Source: Mycolicibacterium boenickei (GTDB lineage Bacteria; Actinomycetota; Actinomycetes; Mycobacteriales; Mycobacteriaceae). Taken from it: a DNA stretch of 64,000 nucleotides. Below the pieces are notes generated by a model. It searched no databases and was not told the DNA's origin. It was given only the letters and a program-made list of their open reading frames with translations. The stretch spans positions 4,402,001 to 4,466,000 of the forward strand of contig NZ_AP022579.1 of assembly GCF_010731295.1 (NCBI RefSeq), written 5' to 3'. Positions 8,856 to 16,742 of the stretch are shown piece after piece. How positions within the stretch are numbered: position 1 is the stretch's first letter; each line of letters begins with the position of its first letter. The position numbers and the translations under genes were made by a program.

Positions 8856-9092
8856 TCAGGTGAAGGGCAGGAAGTCGCCGTTGATCCAGACGCCCCAGTG
8901 GCCGCCCGCAGGCAGGTTCCACCAGACCATCGGGTGACCCTGCCACGACTCGGCCGGCTTCTTCGGCGCGTTGGGCGGCGGCGGGAGGCTCGGGTCGGGG
9001 TCCGCGCTCGCGATGGCGGTGCCCAGGCCGAGGGCCGCCCCGATCATGCCTGTGGCGGCGATGGTCGCCAGGGTTGCCTTGCTTCCGAACAT
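8856..9092 (-). CDS. Small secreted mycobacterial protein
   Basis: A 78-residue exported protein. Residues 1-30 are a signal peptide (MFGSKATLATIAATGMIGAALGLGTAIASA, cleavage after ASA). The mature part is short, begins with a Pro-rich linker (DPDPSLPPPPNAPKKP) and ends in a Trp-rich module (WQGHPMVWWNLPAGGHWGVWINGDFLPFT). Such tiny Trp/Gly-rich secreted proteins recur in mycobacteria without known function. A purine-rich ribosome site (GAGGTGG) precedes the ATG at 9092. It may be cotranscribed with the downstream gluconolactonase-like gene. Confidence 0.75.
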   Translation of the reverse strand: MFGSKATLATIAATGMIGAALGLGTAIASADPDPSLPPPPNAPKKPAESWQGHPMVWWNLPAGGHWGVWINGDFLPFT

Positions 9093-9325
9093 GAATGTCC
9101 ACCTCGGTGCTCGACTGAAGAACTTGGTACCCGAAGCTTAGCCAAACGAAGTGATTGGTTGCGCACTTGAGGTCGGCGACGGGCTCATACGTCATCCTGA
9201 ACCCGCGTGACGTGGCCCGATGCCCAGTTCGGAAATATTTCGGTTGTGGATGTCGAGAACGCCGCGACGGTTCCGTCCCAGGGGCGAGTGACCAACTAGG
9301 GTCGCAAACCTGAAGGGAGAATCCC

Positions 9326-9733
9326 ATGGCCAAGTACCTGTTTCTCAAGCATTACCGAGGCGCGCCGGCGGCCGTCAACGACGTCCCCATGAACGAGTGG
9401 ACGCCCGACGAGATCCAGGCCCACATCCAGTACATGAACGACTTCGCGGACCGGCTGAAGGACACTGGCGAGTACGTCGACAGCCAGGCGCTGGCCCCGG
9501 AAGGGGCCTGGGTCCGCCACGACGGCCCGGGCAAACCGCCGGTGACCGACGGCCCGTTCGCCGAGACCAAGGATCTGATCGCGGGCTGGATGATCGTCGA
9601 CGTCGACTCGTACGACCGCGCGGTGGAGTTGGCAGGCGAATTGTCGGCGGCCCCGGGGGCAGGCGGCAGGCCGATCCACGAGTGGCTCGAGGTGCGTCCG
9701 TTCCTGACCGCTGCACCGACCGTCACCGAGTGA
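9326..9733 (+). CDS. YciI/DGPF-domain protein, partner of the ECF sigma factor
   Basis: A 135-residue YCII-related protein with the DGPF motif (TDGPFAETKDLIAGWMIVD) and a dimeric alpha-beta barrel pattern. It starts at ATG 9326 behind a GAAGGGAG ribosome site. Its stop overlaps the ATG of the sigma factor gene (TGATG at 9731-9735), implying translational coupling. In actinobacteria, DGPF proteins are encoded next to ECF42 sigma factors and are among their expected targets or partners; their activity is unknown. The C-terminus (HEWLEVRPFLTA) is the usual family ending. Confidence 0.9.
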   Translation: MAKYLFLKHYRGAPAAVNDVPMNEWTPDEIQAHIQYMNDFADRLKDTGEYVDSQALAPEGAWVRHDGPGKPPVTDGPFAETKDLIAGWMIVDVDSYDRAVELAGELSAAPGAGGRPIHEWLEVRPFLTAAPTVTE

Positions 9734-10902
9734 TGGACTCCGCCGCGGTGGACGAGGGCCGGTTGCGGGATCTCATTCCCGGTGTCCTGGCCGCCCTCGT
9801 CCGCCGCGGGGCGGACTTCGCGACAGCCGAGGACGCCGTCCAGGAAGCCGTGGTCCGGGCCTGGGAGACCTGGCCGAAGCAGCAACCCGACGACCCCAAG
9901 GCCTGGCTGATCACCACCGCGTGGCGGCGTTTCCTCGACATCACGCGATCCGAGGTGGCCCGGCGTGACCGTGAGGCGCGGGTCTCGGCCGAACCGGCCG
10001 CGGGACCTGCCCCGGTGGCCGATGACACGTTGCAGCTCTACTTCCTGTGTGCGCACCCCAGCCTGTCCCCGTCGTCGGCCGTCGCACTGACGTTGCGCGC
10101 GGTCGGCGGGCTGACCACGCGCCAGATCGCGCAGGCCTATCTCGTGCCGGAATCGACGATGGCGCAACGCATCAGCCGCGCCAAGCGCACTGTCAGCACG
10201 ATCCGGCTCGACCGGCCCGGTGACTTGGGCACCGTGCTGCGCGTGCTGTATCTGGTGTTCAACGAGGGCTACAGCGGCGATATCGACCTGGCGGCCGAGG
10301 CGATCAGGCTGGCCCGCCAATTGGCCCGGACCACCGACGATCCGGAAGTCGCGGGCCTGCTCGCGTTGTTCCTGCTGCACCACGCCAGGCGCCGAGCGCG
10401 GACGCGCGCCGACGGGACCCTGGTGCCCCTGGCCGAGCAGGACCGCACGCTGTGGCGGCGCGATCTCATCGCCGAGGGGGTGTGGGTGCTGCAAGCCGCG
10501 CTGGCACGGGACCGGCTCGGGGAGTACCAGGCGCAGGCCGCGGTGGCGGCGTTGCACGCCGATGCCCGGTCTGCCGAGGAGACCGACTGGGTGCAGATCG
10601 TCGAGTGGTACGACGAACTCGTGGCGCTCACCGACAGCCCGGTGGTGCGACTCAACCGCGCCGTCGCAGTCGGTGAGGCCGACGGGCCGCAGGCGGGTCT
10701 GGCGGCGCTCGCCGAACTCGACCCCGCGCTGCCGCGCCACACCGCAGCGGCGGCCTATCTGCACGAGCGCGCGGGCCACCTCGCGACGGCCGCACAGCTC
10801 TACGTGCAGGCGGCGGGCGAAGCGCAATCGCTGGCCGAGCGCAACCATCTCACCCTGCGGGCGTCGGTCTTGCACGGTCGCATTTCCGATGAGGACGATT
10901 AA
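9733..10902 (+). CDS. ECF42-type RNA polymerase sigma factor with TPR-like C-terminal domain
   Basis: A 389-residue sigma-70-family ECF factor. Region 2 spans about residues 15-85 (DFATAEDAVQEAVVRAWETWP, KAWLITTAWRRFLD). Region 4 lies near 105-160 (LRAVGGLTTRQIAQAYLVPESTMAQRISRAK). After it comes a 220-residue extension rich in short helical repeats (VLYLVFNEGYSGDI, AEAIRLARQLA, ALHADARSAEETDW, LNRAVAVGEADGPQAGL). This extension plus the adjacent DGPF gene defines group ECF42, which lacks a classical anti-sigma factor; the extension is known to be needed for activity. The gene is translationally coupled to the DGPF gene upstream. The inducing signal is unknown. Confidence 0.92.
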   Translation: MDSAAVDEGRLRDLIPGVLAALVRRGADFATAEDAVQEAVVRAWETWPKQQPDDPKAWLITTAWRRFLDITRSEVARRDREARVSAEPAAGPAPVADDTLQLYFLCAHPSLSPSSAVALTLRAVGGLTTRQIAQAYLVPESTMAQRISRAKRTVSTIRLDRPGDLGTVLRVLYLVFNEGYSGDIDLAAEAIRLARQLARTTDDPEVAGLLALFLLHHARRRARTRADGTLVPLAEQDRTLWRRDLIAEGVWVLQAALARDRLGEYQAQAAVAALHADARSAEETDWVQIVEWYDELVALTDSPVVRLNRAVAVGEADGPQAGLAALAELDPALPRHTAAAAYLHERAGHLATAAQLYVQAAGEAQSLAERNHLTLRASVLHGRISDEDD

Positions 10903-10927
10903 CCTCCTAGTTGTGGGCAACAGTCGC

Positions 10928-12277
10928 ATGAGGGTGTTGATCATCGGTGGGGGATTCGGCGGTTTGTTCTGTGCCCGCCGGTTGGGCGGAACCGATGTCG
11001 ACGTGACGCTGCTGGACCGGGCGGCCGGCCACCTGTTCCAGCCGCTGCTCTACCAGTGCGCCACCGGAACGTTGAGCTTCGGGCAGATCAGCCGCCCGCT
11101 GCGTGAGGAATTCGCCCGGCACCGCAACGTCACCACGCTGCTCGGTGAGGCGGTCGACATCGACCCGCAGCAGCGCCAGGTCACCGCCCGACGGCCGGAT
11201 GAGACCACGTTCACCATCGACTACGACGTGCTCGTGGTGGCCGCCGGGATGCAGCAGTCCTACTTCGGCAAAGAACACTTCGCGCAGTGGGCACCCGGAA
11301 TGAAGACGCTCGACGATGCGGCCAACATCCGGCAGCGGGTTTTCACCGCCTTCGAAATCGCGGAGACGTTGCCGCCGGGGCCGGAGCGTGACGGCTGGTT
11401 GACGTTCGCCGTCGCAGGCGGTGGTCCCACCGGGGTGGAGTTGGCCGGGCAGATCCGCGAGATGGCAACCCGCACCCTGGCCCACGAGTTCCACAGCATC
11501 GAGCCCGAGGAAGCCCGGGTGCTGTTGTTCGACGGCGGTGAGCGGGTGCTGAAGGCCTTCTGTCCCGAGCTGGGGGAGAAGGCGACCCGGTCGCTGCAGC
11601 GGCTGGGGGTCGAGCTCCACATGGGTGTGCACGTGACCGATGTCAGCCGGGACGGAGTGACCGTCAGCCCGAAGGCCGGGGGTCCCGACGAGCAATACGT
11701 GGCACGAACCGTGTTGTGGACGGCAGGTGTCGAAGCCGTTCCCTTCGCCCGGCACGTCGCGAAAGTGCTCGGTGCCGAATCCGATCGCAGCGGGAGAATC
11801 GCTGTGGGGCCTGATCTTTCGGTGGCCGGGTATCCCGAGGTCTTCGTGATCGGCGATCTGGCCGGTCGCGAGAACCTGCCCGGAGTTGCCGAGAACGCGA
11901 TGCAGGGCGGGTGGCACGTCGCCTCCTGCATCCGCCGGGAACTCGCCGGAAAGCAGCGACGGCCGTTCCGCTACCACGACCTCGGTTCAGCGGCGTATAT
12001 CGCTCGGGGACAAGCACTTCTGCAGGTCGGCCCGGTCAAGATCGCCGGGGTTCTCGGCTGGCTGGCATGGGGATTCCTGCACATCGCGTTCCTCACCGGC
12101 ATCCGCAACCGCCTCAGCACCGTGACCACCTGGCTCGGCACCATCGCGCGGGCCCGCCGCGCCCACCGGGCCTTCATGCTCGGCGCGACCGGCCTTCCCG
12201 AGCAGCGCTACACGTGGACCACCTGGGACGCGCTCACCCCGCCGCCCGAGGCGCCGCCGGACGCGGGCGACCGCTAG
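10928..12277 (+). CDS. NDH-2-like NAD(P)/FAD-dependent oxidoreductase
   Basis: A 449-residue flavoprotein of the type II NADH dehydrogenase family. The FAD site is VLIIGGGFGGLFCARRL at the N-terminus and the NAD(P)H site is FAVAGGGPTGVELAGQI near residue 160. PDLSVAGYPEVFVIGDLAG is the conserved FAD-ribityl motif. After residue 375 comes a hydrophobic stretch (KIAGVLGWLAWGFLHIAFLTGI) like the membrane-anchoring tail of NDH-2 enzymes that pass electrons to menaquinone. ATG 10928 places the dinucleotide motif at residue 3; GTG 10913 is an alternative. Only 25 bases separate it from the sigma factor gene. It could be a respiratory NDH-2 paralogue or a carotenoid-type or other oxidoreductase. Confidence 0.85.
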   Translation: MRVLIIGGGFGGLFCARRLGGTDVDVTLLDRAAGHLFQPLLYQCATGTLSFGQISRPLREEFARHRNVTTLLGEAVDIDPQQRQVTARRPDETTFTIDYDVLVVAAGMQQSYFGKEHFAQWAPGMKTLDDAANIRQRVFTAFEIAETLPPGPERDGWLTFAVAGGGPTGVELAGQIREMATRTLAHEFHSIEPEEARVLLFDGGERVLKAFCPELGEKATRSLQRLGVELHMGVHVTDVSRDGVTVSPKAGGPDEQYVARTVLWTAGVEAVPFARHVAKVLGAESDRSGRIAVGPDLSVAGYPEVFVIGDLAGRENLPGVAENAMQGGWHVASCIRRELAGKQRRPFRYHDLGSAAYIARGQALLQVGPVKIAGVLGWLAWGFLHIAFLTGIRNRLSTVTTWLGTIARARRAHRAFMLGATGLPEQRYTWTTWDALTPPPEAPPDAGDR

Positions 12278-12290
12278 GCCGGGTCCGTTT

Positions 12291-12310
12291 CGAGTAGTCG
12301 GCTACGCGTG
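12291..12310 (+). promoter_or_regulatory. Inverted-repeat element shared with position 4386
   Basis: This is the second copy of the element at 4386-4406: CGAGTAG-TCGG-CTACGCG with one mismatch in the stem, then TG. TAGTCGGCTACGCGTG at 12295-12310 is identical to the other copy. It begins 14 bases after the flavoprotein stop and lies 94 bases upstream of the ATG of the peptidoglycan-binding protein gene. Confidence 0.55.
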
Positions 12311-12388
12311 CCTGCCGCCGCCGGACGCGGCTACCTTCCGATCATCCGAAGTTGGCTCAACGCCACCGAGATGAGAGGAGTGCCTGTC

Positions 12389-12865
12389 ATGCCTCCATAT
12401 CCGACAGTCACATTGAAGAACGGCAGTCAGGGCCAGCAGGTTGCGACGCTGCAGGCGCTGCTGAACCTGGACTACCCGGCCTATTCGCACCTGGTGGTGG
12501 ACGGCGAGTTCGGCGCACAGACCGAAGCCGTCATCCGCGAATTCCAGAAGCGGGCCGGCCTGTTCGTCAACGGCGTCGCGGACGCCCAGACGCTCGCCAA
12601 GCTCGACGAACTGACAACGCAGGGCGCCGGGGCGGGTGAGGAGCTGAAGCAGTGCAGCGGAGGCATTCTCGCCAGTCCGAGCACCTCATGTCCGTTCGCC
12701 CAGAACGTTCGCCAGGAGTACTTCGCCGTGCCGGGAGATTCTGTGCAGATCAACGTCTTCAGCCCGGTGACACACCAGACCTACACCATGGCGTGCGTCC
12801 GGGAGGGCGGCTGGGTGACATGCCGCGGCGGCAACAACGCGGTCGTCCAGTTCCCGTTCAACTGA
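12389..12865 (+). CDS. Peptidoglycan-binding-domain protein with SCPFA-type C-terminal module
   Basis: A 158-residue protein. Residues 7-70 form a PG_binding_1 three-helix domain (VTLKNGSQGQQVATLQALLN, VDGEFGAQTEAVIREFQKRAGL, GVADAQTLAKL). After a Gly-rich linker, residues 85-158 form a second module with four cysteines (CSGGILASPSTSC-PFAQNV, then MACVREGGWVTC), probably two disulphides; the TSCPFA.NV motif recurs in actinobacterial extracytoplasmic proteins. ATG 12389 is chosen for the GAGAGGAG ribosome site eight bases upstream. No signal peptide is present, which is odd for a disulphide-rich wall-binding protein. The gene carries the shared hairpin element upstream and overlaps the convergent flavoprotein gene by eight bases. 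Confidence 0.82.
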   Translation: MPPYPTVTLKNGSQGQQVATLQALLNLDYPAYSHLVVDGEFGAQTEAVIREFQKRAGLFVNGVADAQTLAKLDELTTQGAGAGEELKQCSGGILASPSTSCPFAQNVRQEYFAVPGDSVQINVFSPVTHQTYTMACVREGGWVTCRGGNNAVVQFPFN

Positions 12866-14087
12866 TGGACCCGGAGCCCCGGGCCGGCCGCGCCTGAAGT
12901 TCGGGGGCGGCCGCCGCGAGGAGGGCCTGCCGGTCACCGGTCAACGGGGGATAGATCCGTTCGGTGTTGATGGTCTTCTTGGTGGCCTTGGCCGCTGCAC
13001 CGGTGGCCACGACGTCGCGGGCCCAGCCCTCGGTGTAGACCGCGCCGGCCGGGCCCAGGTCGAGAACCGTGACATACCACGGGATTCGCAGAGCACGCAT
13101 GGGCCGGCCGAGAAGGTCGCCGATCACGTTGTACCCGGCGTAGCGGCCCATCGGCCTGCCGTGCTGACACGACATCACCGACAGGTGGCCGTCGTCCACC
13201 CGCGCGGCTGCCACGTCGCCGGCCGCGAACACCGCGGGCACGCCTTCGACGCGGAGATAGTCGTCGACCGGCAGCCGGCCGAACCGATCCAGCGGCACCG
13301 GCAGCTGCGACGTCAGTGGACTGGCCCGCATTCCCGCGCACCACACCACGGTGGCTGCGGGCACCGTTTTCCCCGATGACAGGGTCAGCGCCCCGATGTC
13401 GACCGCGGTCACACTGACTCCGGTCATGACCTGAACTCCGTTGTCGGACAATGCCGCTTCGATCACCGGACGGGCCGATGCCCCCATGTCCGAGCCGACC
13501 TGCGGGTTGTGGTCGACGAGCAGGACCTTCGGGGTCAGGGAGCTGTCGAAGTTCGCGGCGAGCCGCGTGGGCAGTTCGCAGGCGGTCTCGATGCCGGTGA
13601 GTCCAGCCCCGACGACGACGACCGTGTCCGCACCCGATACCTGAGGATTGGCGGCCAACGTGTCGAGGTGGGCGGCGAGTCGGCTCGCGCCGTCGAAGGT
13701 GTCGACGTCGAAACCGAACTCGGCCAGCCCGGGAATGTTCGGCCGCGCCACCCGACTGCCGGCGGCCAGCACCAGTCGGTCATAGCTGACAACCACAGTG
13801 CGCCCACCCTGCTGTGCCGTGACTTTGCGAGCCTCCACGTCGATCTCGGTGACCTCCGCGACGATGTGGTCGACGCCGACGGGATCCAGCAGCTCCGCCA
13901 ACGGGATTCGGCAGTCGGCGAGCTCGGTCTCGTAATTGCGGACCCGGATGTCGTGATACGGACGCTCGCTGACCACCGTGATCTGCACAGCGTCGGCCGC
14001 TGTTCCGAGTTCTTCGACGCGCCTGGCCGCACCGAGCGCCGCCCACAACCCGGCGAAACCCGACCCGACGACCAGTACCCGCGGCAC
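12858..14087 (-). CDS. NAD(P)/FAD-dependent oxidoreductase (NDH-2/rubredoxin-reductase-like)
   Basis: A 409-residue flavoprotein. The FAD site is VPRVLVVGSGFAGLWAA at the N-terminus, the NAD(P) site is VVVVGAGLTGIETACEL near residue 155, and VEGVPAVFAAGDVAAA is the second FAD motif. I start at GTG 14087, which gives the normal N-terminus and a four-base gap after the upstream gene; an ATG at 14132 would overlap that gene. There is no obvious C-terminal membrane helix. The protein is a distant paralogue of the one at 10928 and could reduce quinones, disulphides or an electron carrier. It probably forms an operon with the GT87 gene upstream. Confidence 0.85.
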   Translation of the reverse strand: MPRVLVVGSGFAGLWAALGAARRVEELGTAADAVQITVVSERPYHDIRVRNYETELADCRIPLAELLDPVGVDHIVAEVTEIDVEARKVTAQQGGRTVVVSYDRLVLAAGSRVARPNIPGLAEFGFDVDTFDGASRLAAHLDTLAANPQVSGADTVVVVGAGLTGIETACELPTRLAANFDSSLTPKVLLVDHNPQVGSDMGASARPVIEAALSDNGVQVMTGVSVTAVDIGALTLSSGKTVPAATVVWCAGMRASPLTSQLPVPLDRFGRLPVDDYLRVEGVPAVFAAGDVAAARVDDGHLSVMSCQHGRPMGRYAGYNVIGDLLGRPMRALRIPWYVTVLDLGPAGAVYTEGWARDVVATGAAAKATKKTINTERIYPPLTGDRQALLAAAAPELQARPARGSGSIS

Positions 14088-14091
14088 GGAT

Positions 14092-15423
14092 TCAGCCTGC
14101 CACGTGAGACACCTCGGGATCGCCGATATCACCGGGCAGTCGCGTCGGGTTCGGCCTGCGGTGCACGAACGCCACCGTTACCAGGGCGGTGACGATGAAC
14201 AGCGTGGGGTTGGTGGACACCACCAGCAGTTTGTCCGGCTTGGTCATCGTCGCGATGGCGGCGTCGAGTGCCTCGATGTAGGTGCCGTAGCCGGCGCTGA
14301 GCTGATGTGAGGTCCGGTAGAGCCAAGCGGCGAACCACATGAACACCGCCAGGTAGACCGCCAGCGCACCCGCCGCCCAGCCGGCACGAGCCGGACCGGT
14401 GGACCGCACCGCCCGGTCGACCAGGATGGCCAGCAGCGGAACGGTCCACACCCAGTGATGCCCCCAGGCCAGCGGTGGCACCGTGCACGACAGCATTCCG
14501 ATCAGCGTGATTGCCAACAAGGGGTGCCCGAACTGCTGTGCCCGTTGTGCGGCAACGAAACCCAATATCGCTGCGGCGCCGATCGCGATCATCCACCACA
14601 TGGTCGGCATCGGTGCCGGCGCTGTGAGGGTGGACAGAACTCCTCCGATCGAGAAGTTTCCGGGATGGGTGAGTGGCCCGATTCGATCGGTTTGGAACAC
14701 CGCGTGCAGCCAGTAAGTGGCGGAGTCGGTCGGCAGGACACACCAGGTGAGTGCGGCAGTGGTCAGCGCCGCGCCCAGCGCGGTGAAACCGGCACGCCAC
14801 TGCCGGGTGAAGAACAGGAAAGGGATGAACACCACGGCGGTCAGTTTGATACCGGCGGCGATGCCGACCGACCATCCGCGCAGCCGGGCTGAGGGTGGCC
14901 GGGTGAGGTCCCAGACGATCATCGACATCAGGACGAGATTGATCTGCCCCTGCCACAGGGTGCCCCGCACCGCCTCGATGTCCACGGCGGCGAGGCTCAA
15001 CGCGATTGTGAGCAGTCCCAGGCGGAGATCGGGCCGGTAGCCCAGGACCGTGGCACATCGCCAGATCGTCATGGCCAGCGCGGTCAATGAGATGGCCATC
15101 CAGATCACCTGGGCGGCGGGGAAACTCATCAAGGCGATGGGAATGAAGACGATGCCCGCGAACGGCGGGTAGGTGAACCAGCCGCCACCGGGCAGTTCGG
15201 TGTCGTACAGGGCGCGGCCGTCGAGTAGCTGCTGCCCGCCGTGGCGATAGACGTCGAGATCGCCACCGTTGGTGAACAACCCCATGTGCGATCCCGCGGT
15301 GAATGGTTCCAGGAGTTGGTGAACGACCAGCAACGCAGCGGCCGCCAGCCAGGCAATCACCACCGCGTGCGTCGAAACGACGTGGACGCGGTGTGGCGCA
15401 GTCACGATGCAAGCCCCTCCCAT
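14092..15423 (-). CDS. GT87/DUF2029 polyprenyl-phosphate mannosyltransferase-like membrane protein
   Basis: A 443-residue integral membrane protein of the GT-C fold. The first large extracytoplasmic loop contains NGGDLDVYRHGGQQLLDG and the aspartates typical of the catalytic metal-independent GT87 family, followed by FTYPPFAGIVFIP, a hallmark of this family. About ten hydrophobic segments follow. GT87 members in mycobacteria (PimE and relatives) use polyprenyl-phosphate-mannose to build phosphatidylinositol mannosides or lipoglycans; which acceptor applies here cannot be told. I use ATG 15423 rather than 15606, because the longer form would run through the divergent TetR gene. The product overlaps no other gene on its strand and is followed by the flavoprotein gene. 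Confidence 0.83.
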   Translation of the reverse strand: MGGACIVTAPHRVHVVSTHAVVIAWLAAAALLVVHQLLEPFTAGSHMGLFTNGGDLDVYRHGGQQLLDGRALYDTELPGGGWFTYPPFAGIVFIPIALMSFPAAQVIWMAISLTALAMTIWRCATVLGYRPDLRLGLLTIALSLAAVDIEAVRGTLWQGQINLVLMSMIVWDLTRPPSARLRGWSVGIAAGIKLTAVVFIPFLFFTRQWRAGFTALGAALTTAALTWCVLPTDSATYWLHAVFQTDRIGPLTHPGNFSIGGVLSTLTAPAPMPTMWWMIAIGAAAILGFVAAQRAQQFGHPLLAITLIGMLSCTVPPLAWGHHWVWTVPLLAILVDRAVRSTGPARAGWAAGALAVYLAVFMWFAAWLYRTSHQLSAGYGTYIEALDAAIATMTKPDKLLVVSTNPTLFIVTALVTVAFVHRRPNPTRLPGDIGDPEVSHVAG

Positions 15424-15447
15424 GCGCGTCAGCCGACCCCTGGCTGT

Positions 15448-15462
15448 GAACGAAGCTCGTTC
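15448..15462. promoter_or_regulatory. Candidate TetR operator between divergent genes
   Basis: GAACGA-AGC-TCGTTC is a perfect inverted repeat with 6-bp arms between the start codons of the mannosyltransferase gene and the divergent TetR gene. A weaker dyad, AATATATG-AAG-CATTTGTT (15480-15498), lies in an AT-rich patch that may hold the TetR promoter. Binding by the adjacent TetR is inferred from position only. Confidence 0.45.
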
Positions 15463-15484
15463 GGGCGCAACAACCAACGAATAT

Positions 15485-16087
15485 ATGAAGCATTTGTTAC
15501 AGTCAAGCGTGGCTCGCGAGATCGACCAGGTGAAGCGTGACCGCCTACTGGCCGGCGCGGCTTCGGTGTTCGCGCGCGTGGGAGTGGTCGATACCTCGCT
15601 GCGCACGTTGGCCGGCGAACTGGGAACCAGCGCTCGGATGCTGGTCTACTACTTCGGCACAAGAGATCAGTTGATGCTCGAAGTGCTGAACCGGCAACAG
15701 CGCCAGGCGATCCCGGAGACCGATGATGTGGAGTTGCCGGTGTCCGTCGCGGCGCACCGGCAGTGGTGCTTTGACGACTGGTACGCCTGCACCCGCGGTG
15801 AGCGGAGCGAAAGTCTGCGCGTGGTCCTCCAGGTGTTCGGTGCCGCCTGCAGTCGCGACAGCCCGTACCGCGAATACACCTGGGACACGCTCACGCTGCT
15901 CACCCGCAACTCGAAGGCGCGGTTGGCGGCGCTCGGGATGTCCGACCACGTCGCCGAGACGCGCTCACGCATCGCCCTCGCAGCATTTCAAGGGTTCATC
16001 ATCGAGTTCTTCACCGCTGAGGACCCCTCCTACGTGGATGACACCTTCAGCCGATTCGTCGACGAGTTCCTGCTGGCGCCCTTCTAA
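15485..16087 (+). CDS. TetR/AcrR-family transcriptional regulator
   Basis: A 200-residue TetR-type repressor. The N-terminal helix-turn-helix is LLAGAASVFARVGVVDTSLRTLAGELGTSARMLVYYFGTRDQLMLEVL, shown here in its order of helix 1, helix 2 and recognition helix (motif residues T-SLRTLA, SARMLVYYF). The ligand domain beyond residue 60 is poorly conserved. ATG 15485 is one start; GTG 15509 eight codons later would fit the normal family N-terminus and leave the AT-rich dyad as promoter. It is divergent from the GT87/flavoprotein operon and separated by 61 bases, so it is a good candidate to control that operon and itself. Confidence 0.85.
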   Translation: MKHLLQSSVAREIDQVKRDRLLAGAASVFARVGVVDTSLRTLAGELGTSARMLVYYFGTRDQLMLEVLNRQQRQAIPETDDVELPVSVAAHRQWCFDDWYACTRGERSESLRVVLQVFGAACSRDSPYREYTWDTLTLLTRNSKARLAALGMSDHVAETRSRIALAAFQGFIIEFFTAEDPSYVDDTFSRFVDEFLLAPF

Positions 16088-16184
16088 CCCAGCGCGTCCC
16101 CGGGGCGGTATGCGACGATGCACGGACCGCCCTGCTTCCCGAGCGGGAGTTCTGCGGGTGCATGGAGAGAGGACCGCCGGATAG

Positions 16185-16742
16185 ATGACCGAAGCGCACC
16201 GCGCCACGCTCGCCGTCAATGGAGCGAAGCTCGCGATCGCAGGCCTGACCGTCGTCGGTGCCGTGCTGGCCGCGGCAGGGCAGGCCGCGGCGGACCCCGT
16301 TGTGCCTGATCCAGCGCCTGCACCGGCCGATCCCGCACTCGCGGCACCGCCGCCGCCCGCGCCGGCCGGTCCTCCGCAGGTGCCCGAGATCGCCAACCCT
16401 GTTTACGGCTCGGGTCAGTACGGCGGCGGCCCGGTCGGCACGCTCAGGGACCTCTGGCATCAGGCCCACGACCCGGGTGGCTTCCAGACCGGCGGGGGAG
16501 CGCCCGAGGGCGTCGCACCGCCTCCTGGCGCAGGTCCGGCTCCGCCGCTGCCGCCCGGCTACAAATCGATCAACGCTCCGGGCTCCGAGACACCGGTCAC
16601 GGCGCCCGCACCTGGTAGCGGTCCGGCCGGTCCGCCGCTGCCACCTGGCTACTATTCGCTGAACGGACCGCCCCCGCCCGGTTACGAGTTCAATTCGCCG
16701 GGACAGCAGCAGGCTGCACCGCCGGCGGCTCCTACGCCGTAG
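16185..16742 (+). CDS. Exported Pro-rich repeat protein
   Basis: A 185-residue protein with an N-terminal signal peptide (LAIAGLTVVGAVLAAAGQAAADP; cleavage near residue 36) followed by a Pro/Ala-rich mature chain. Three copies of a PPGY module are visible: PPLPPGYKSINAPG, PPLPPGYYSLNGPP and PPPPGYEFNSPG. Between the signal and the repeats is a more conserved block, VYGSGQYGGGPVGTLRDLWHQ. The composition suggests an extended wall-associated or secreted protein. The function is unknown; similar exported Pro-rich proteins are frequent in mycobacteria. The ATG is at 16185 behind GAGAGGACCG. The 3' end overlaps the convergent epimerase gene by 11 bases. Confidence 0.7.
   Translation: MTEAHRATLAVNGAKLAIAGLTVVGAVLAAAGQAAADPVVPDPAPAPADPALAAPPPPAPAGPPQVPEIANPVYGSGQYGGGPVGTLRDLWHQAHDPGGFQTGGGAPEGVAPPPGAGPAPPLPPGYKSINAPGSETPVTAPAPGSGPAGPPLPPGYYSLNGPPPPGYEFNSPGQQQAAPPAAPTP

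Noticed and set aside
9352..10944. 530-codon minus-strand frame opposite the DGPF and sigma factor genes
   Set aside because: Its translation has no domain; the plus-strand genes have all expected motifs.
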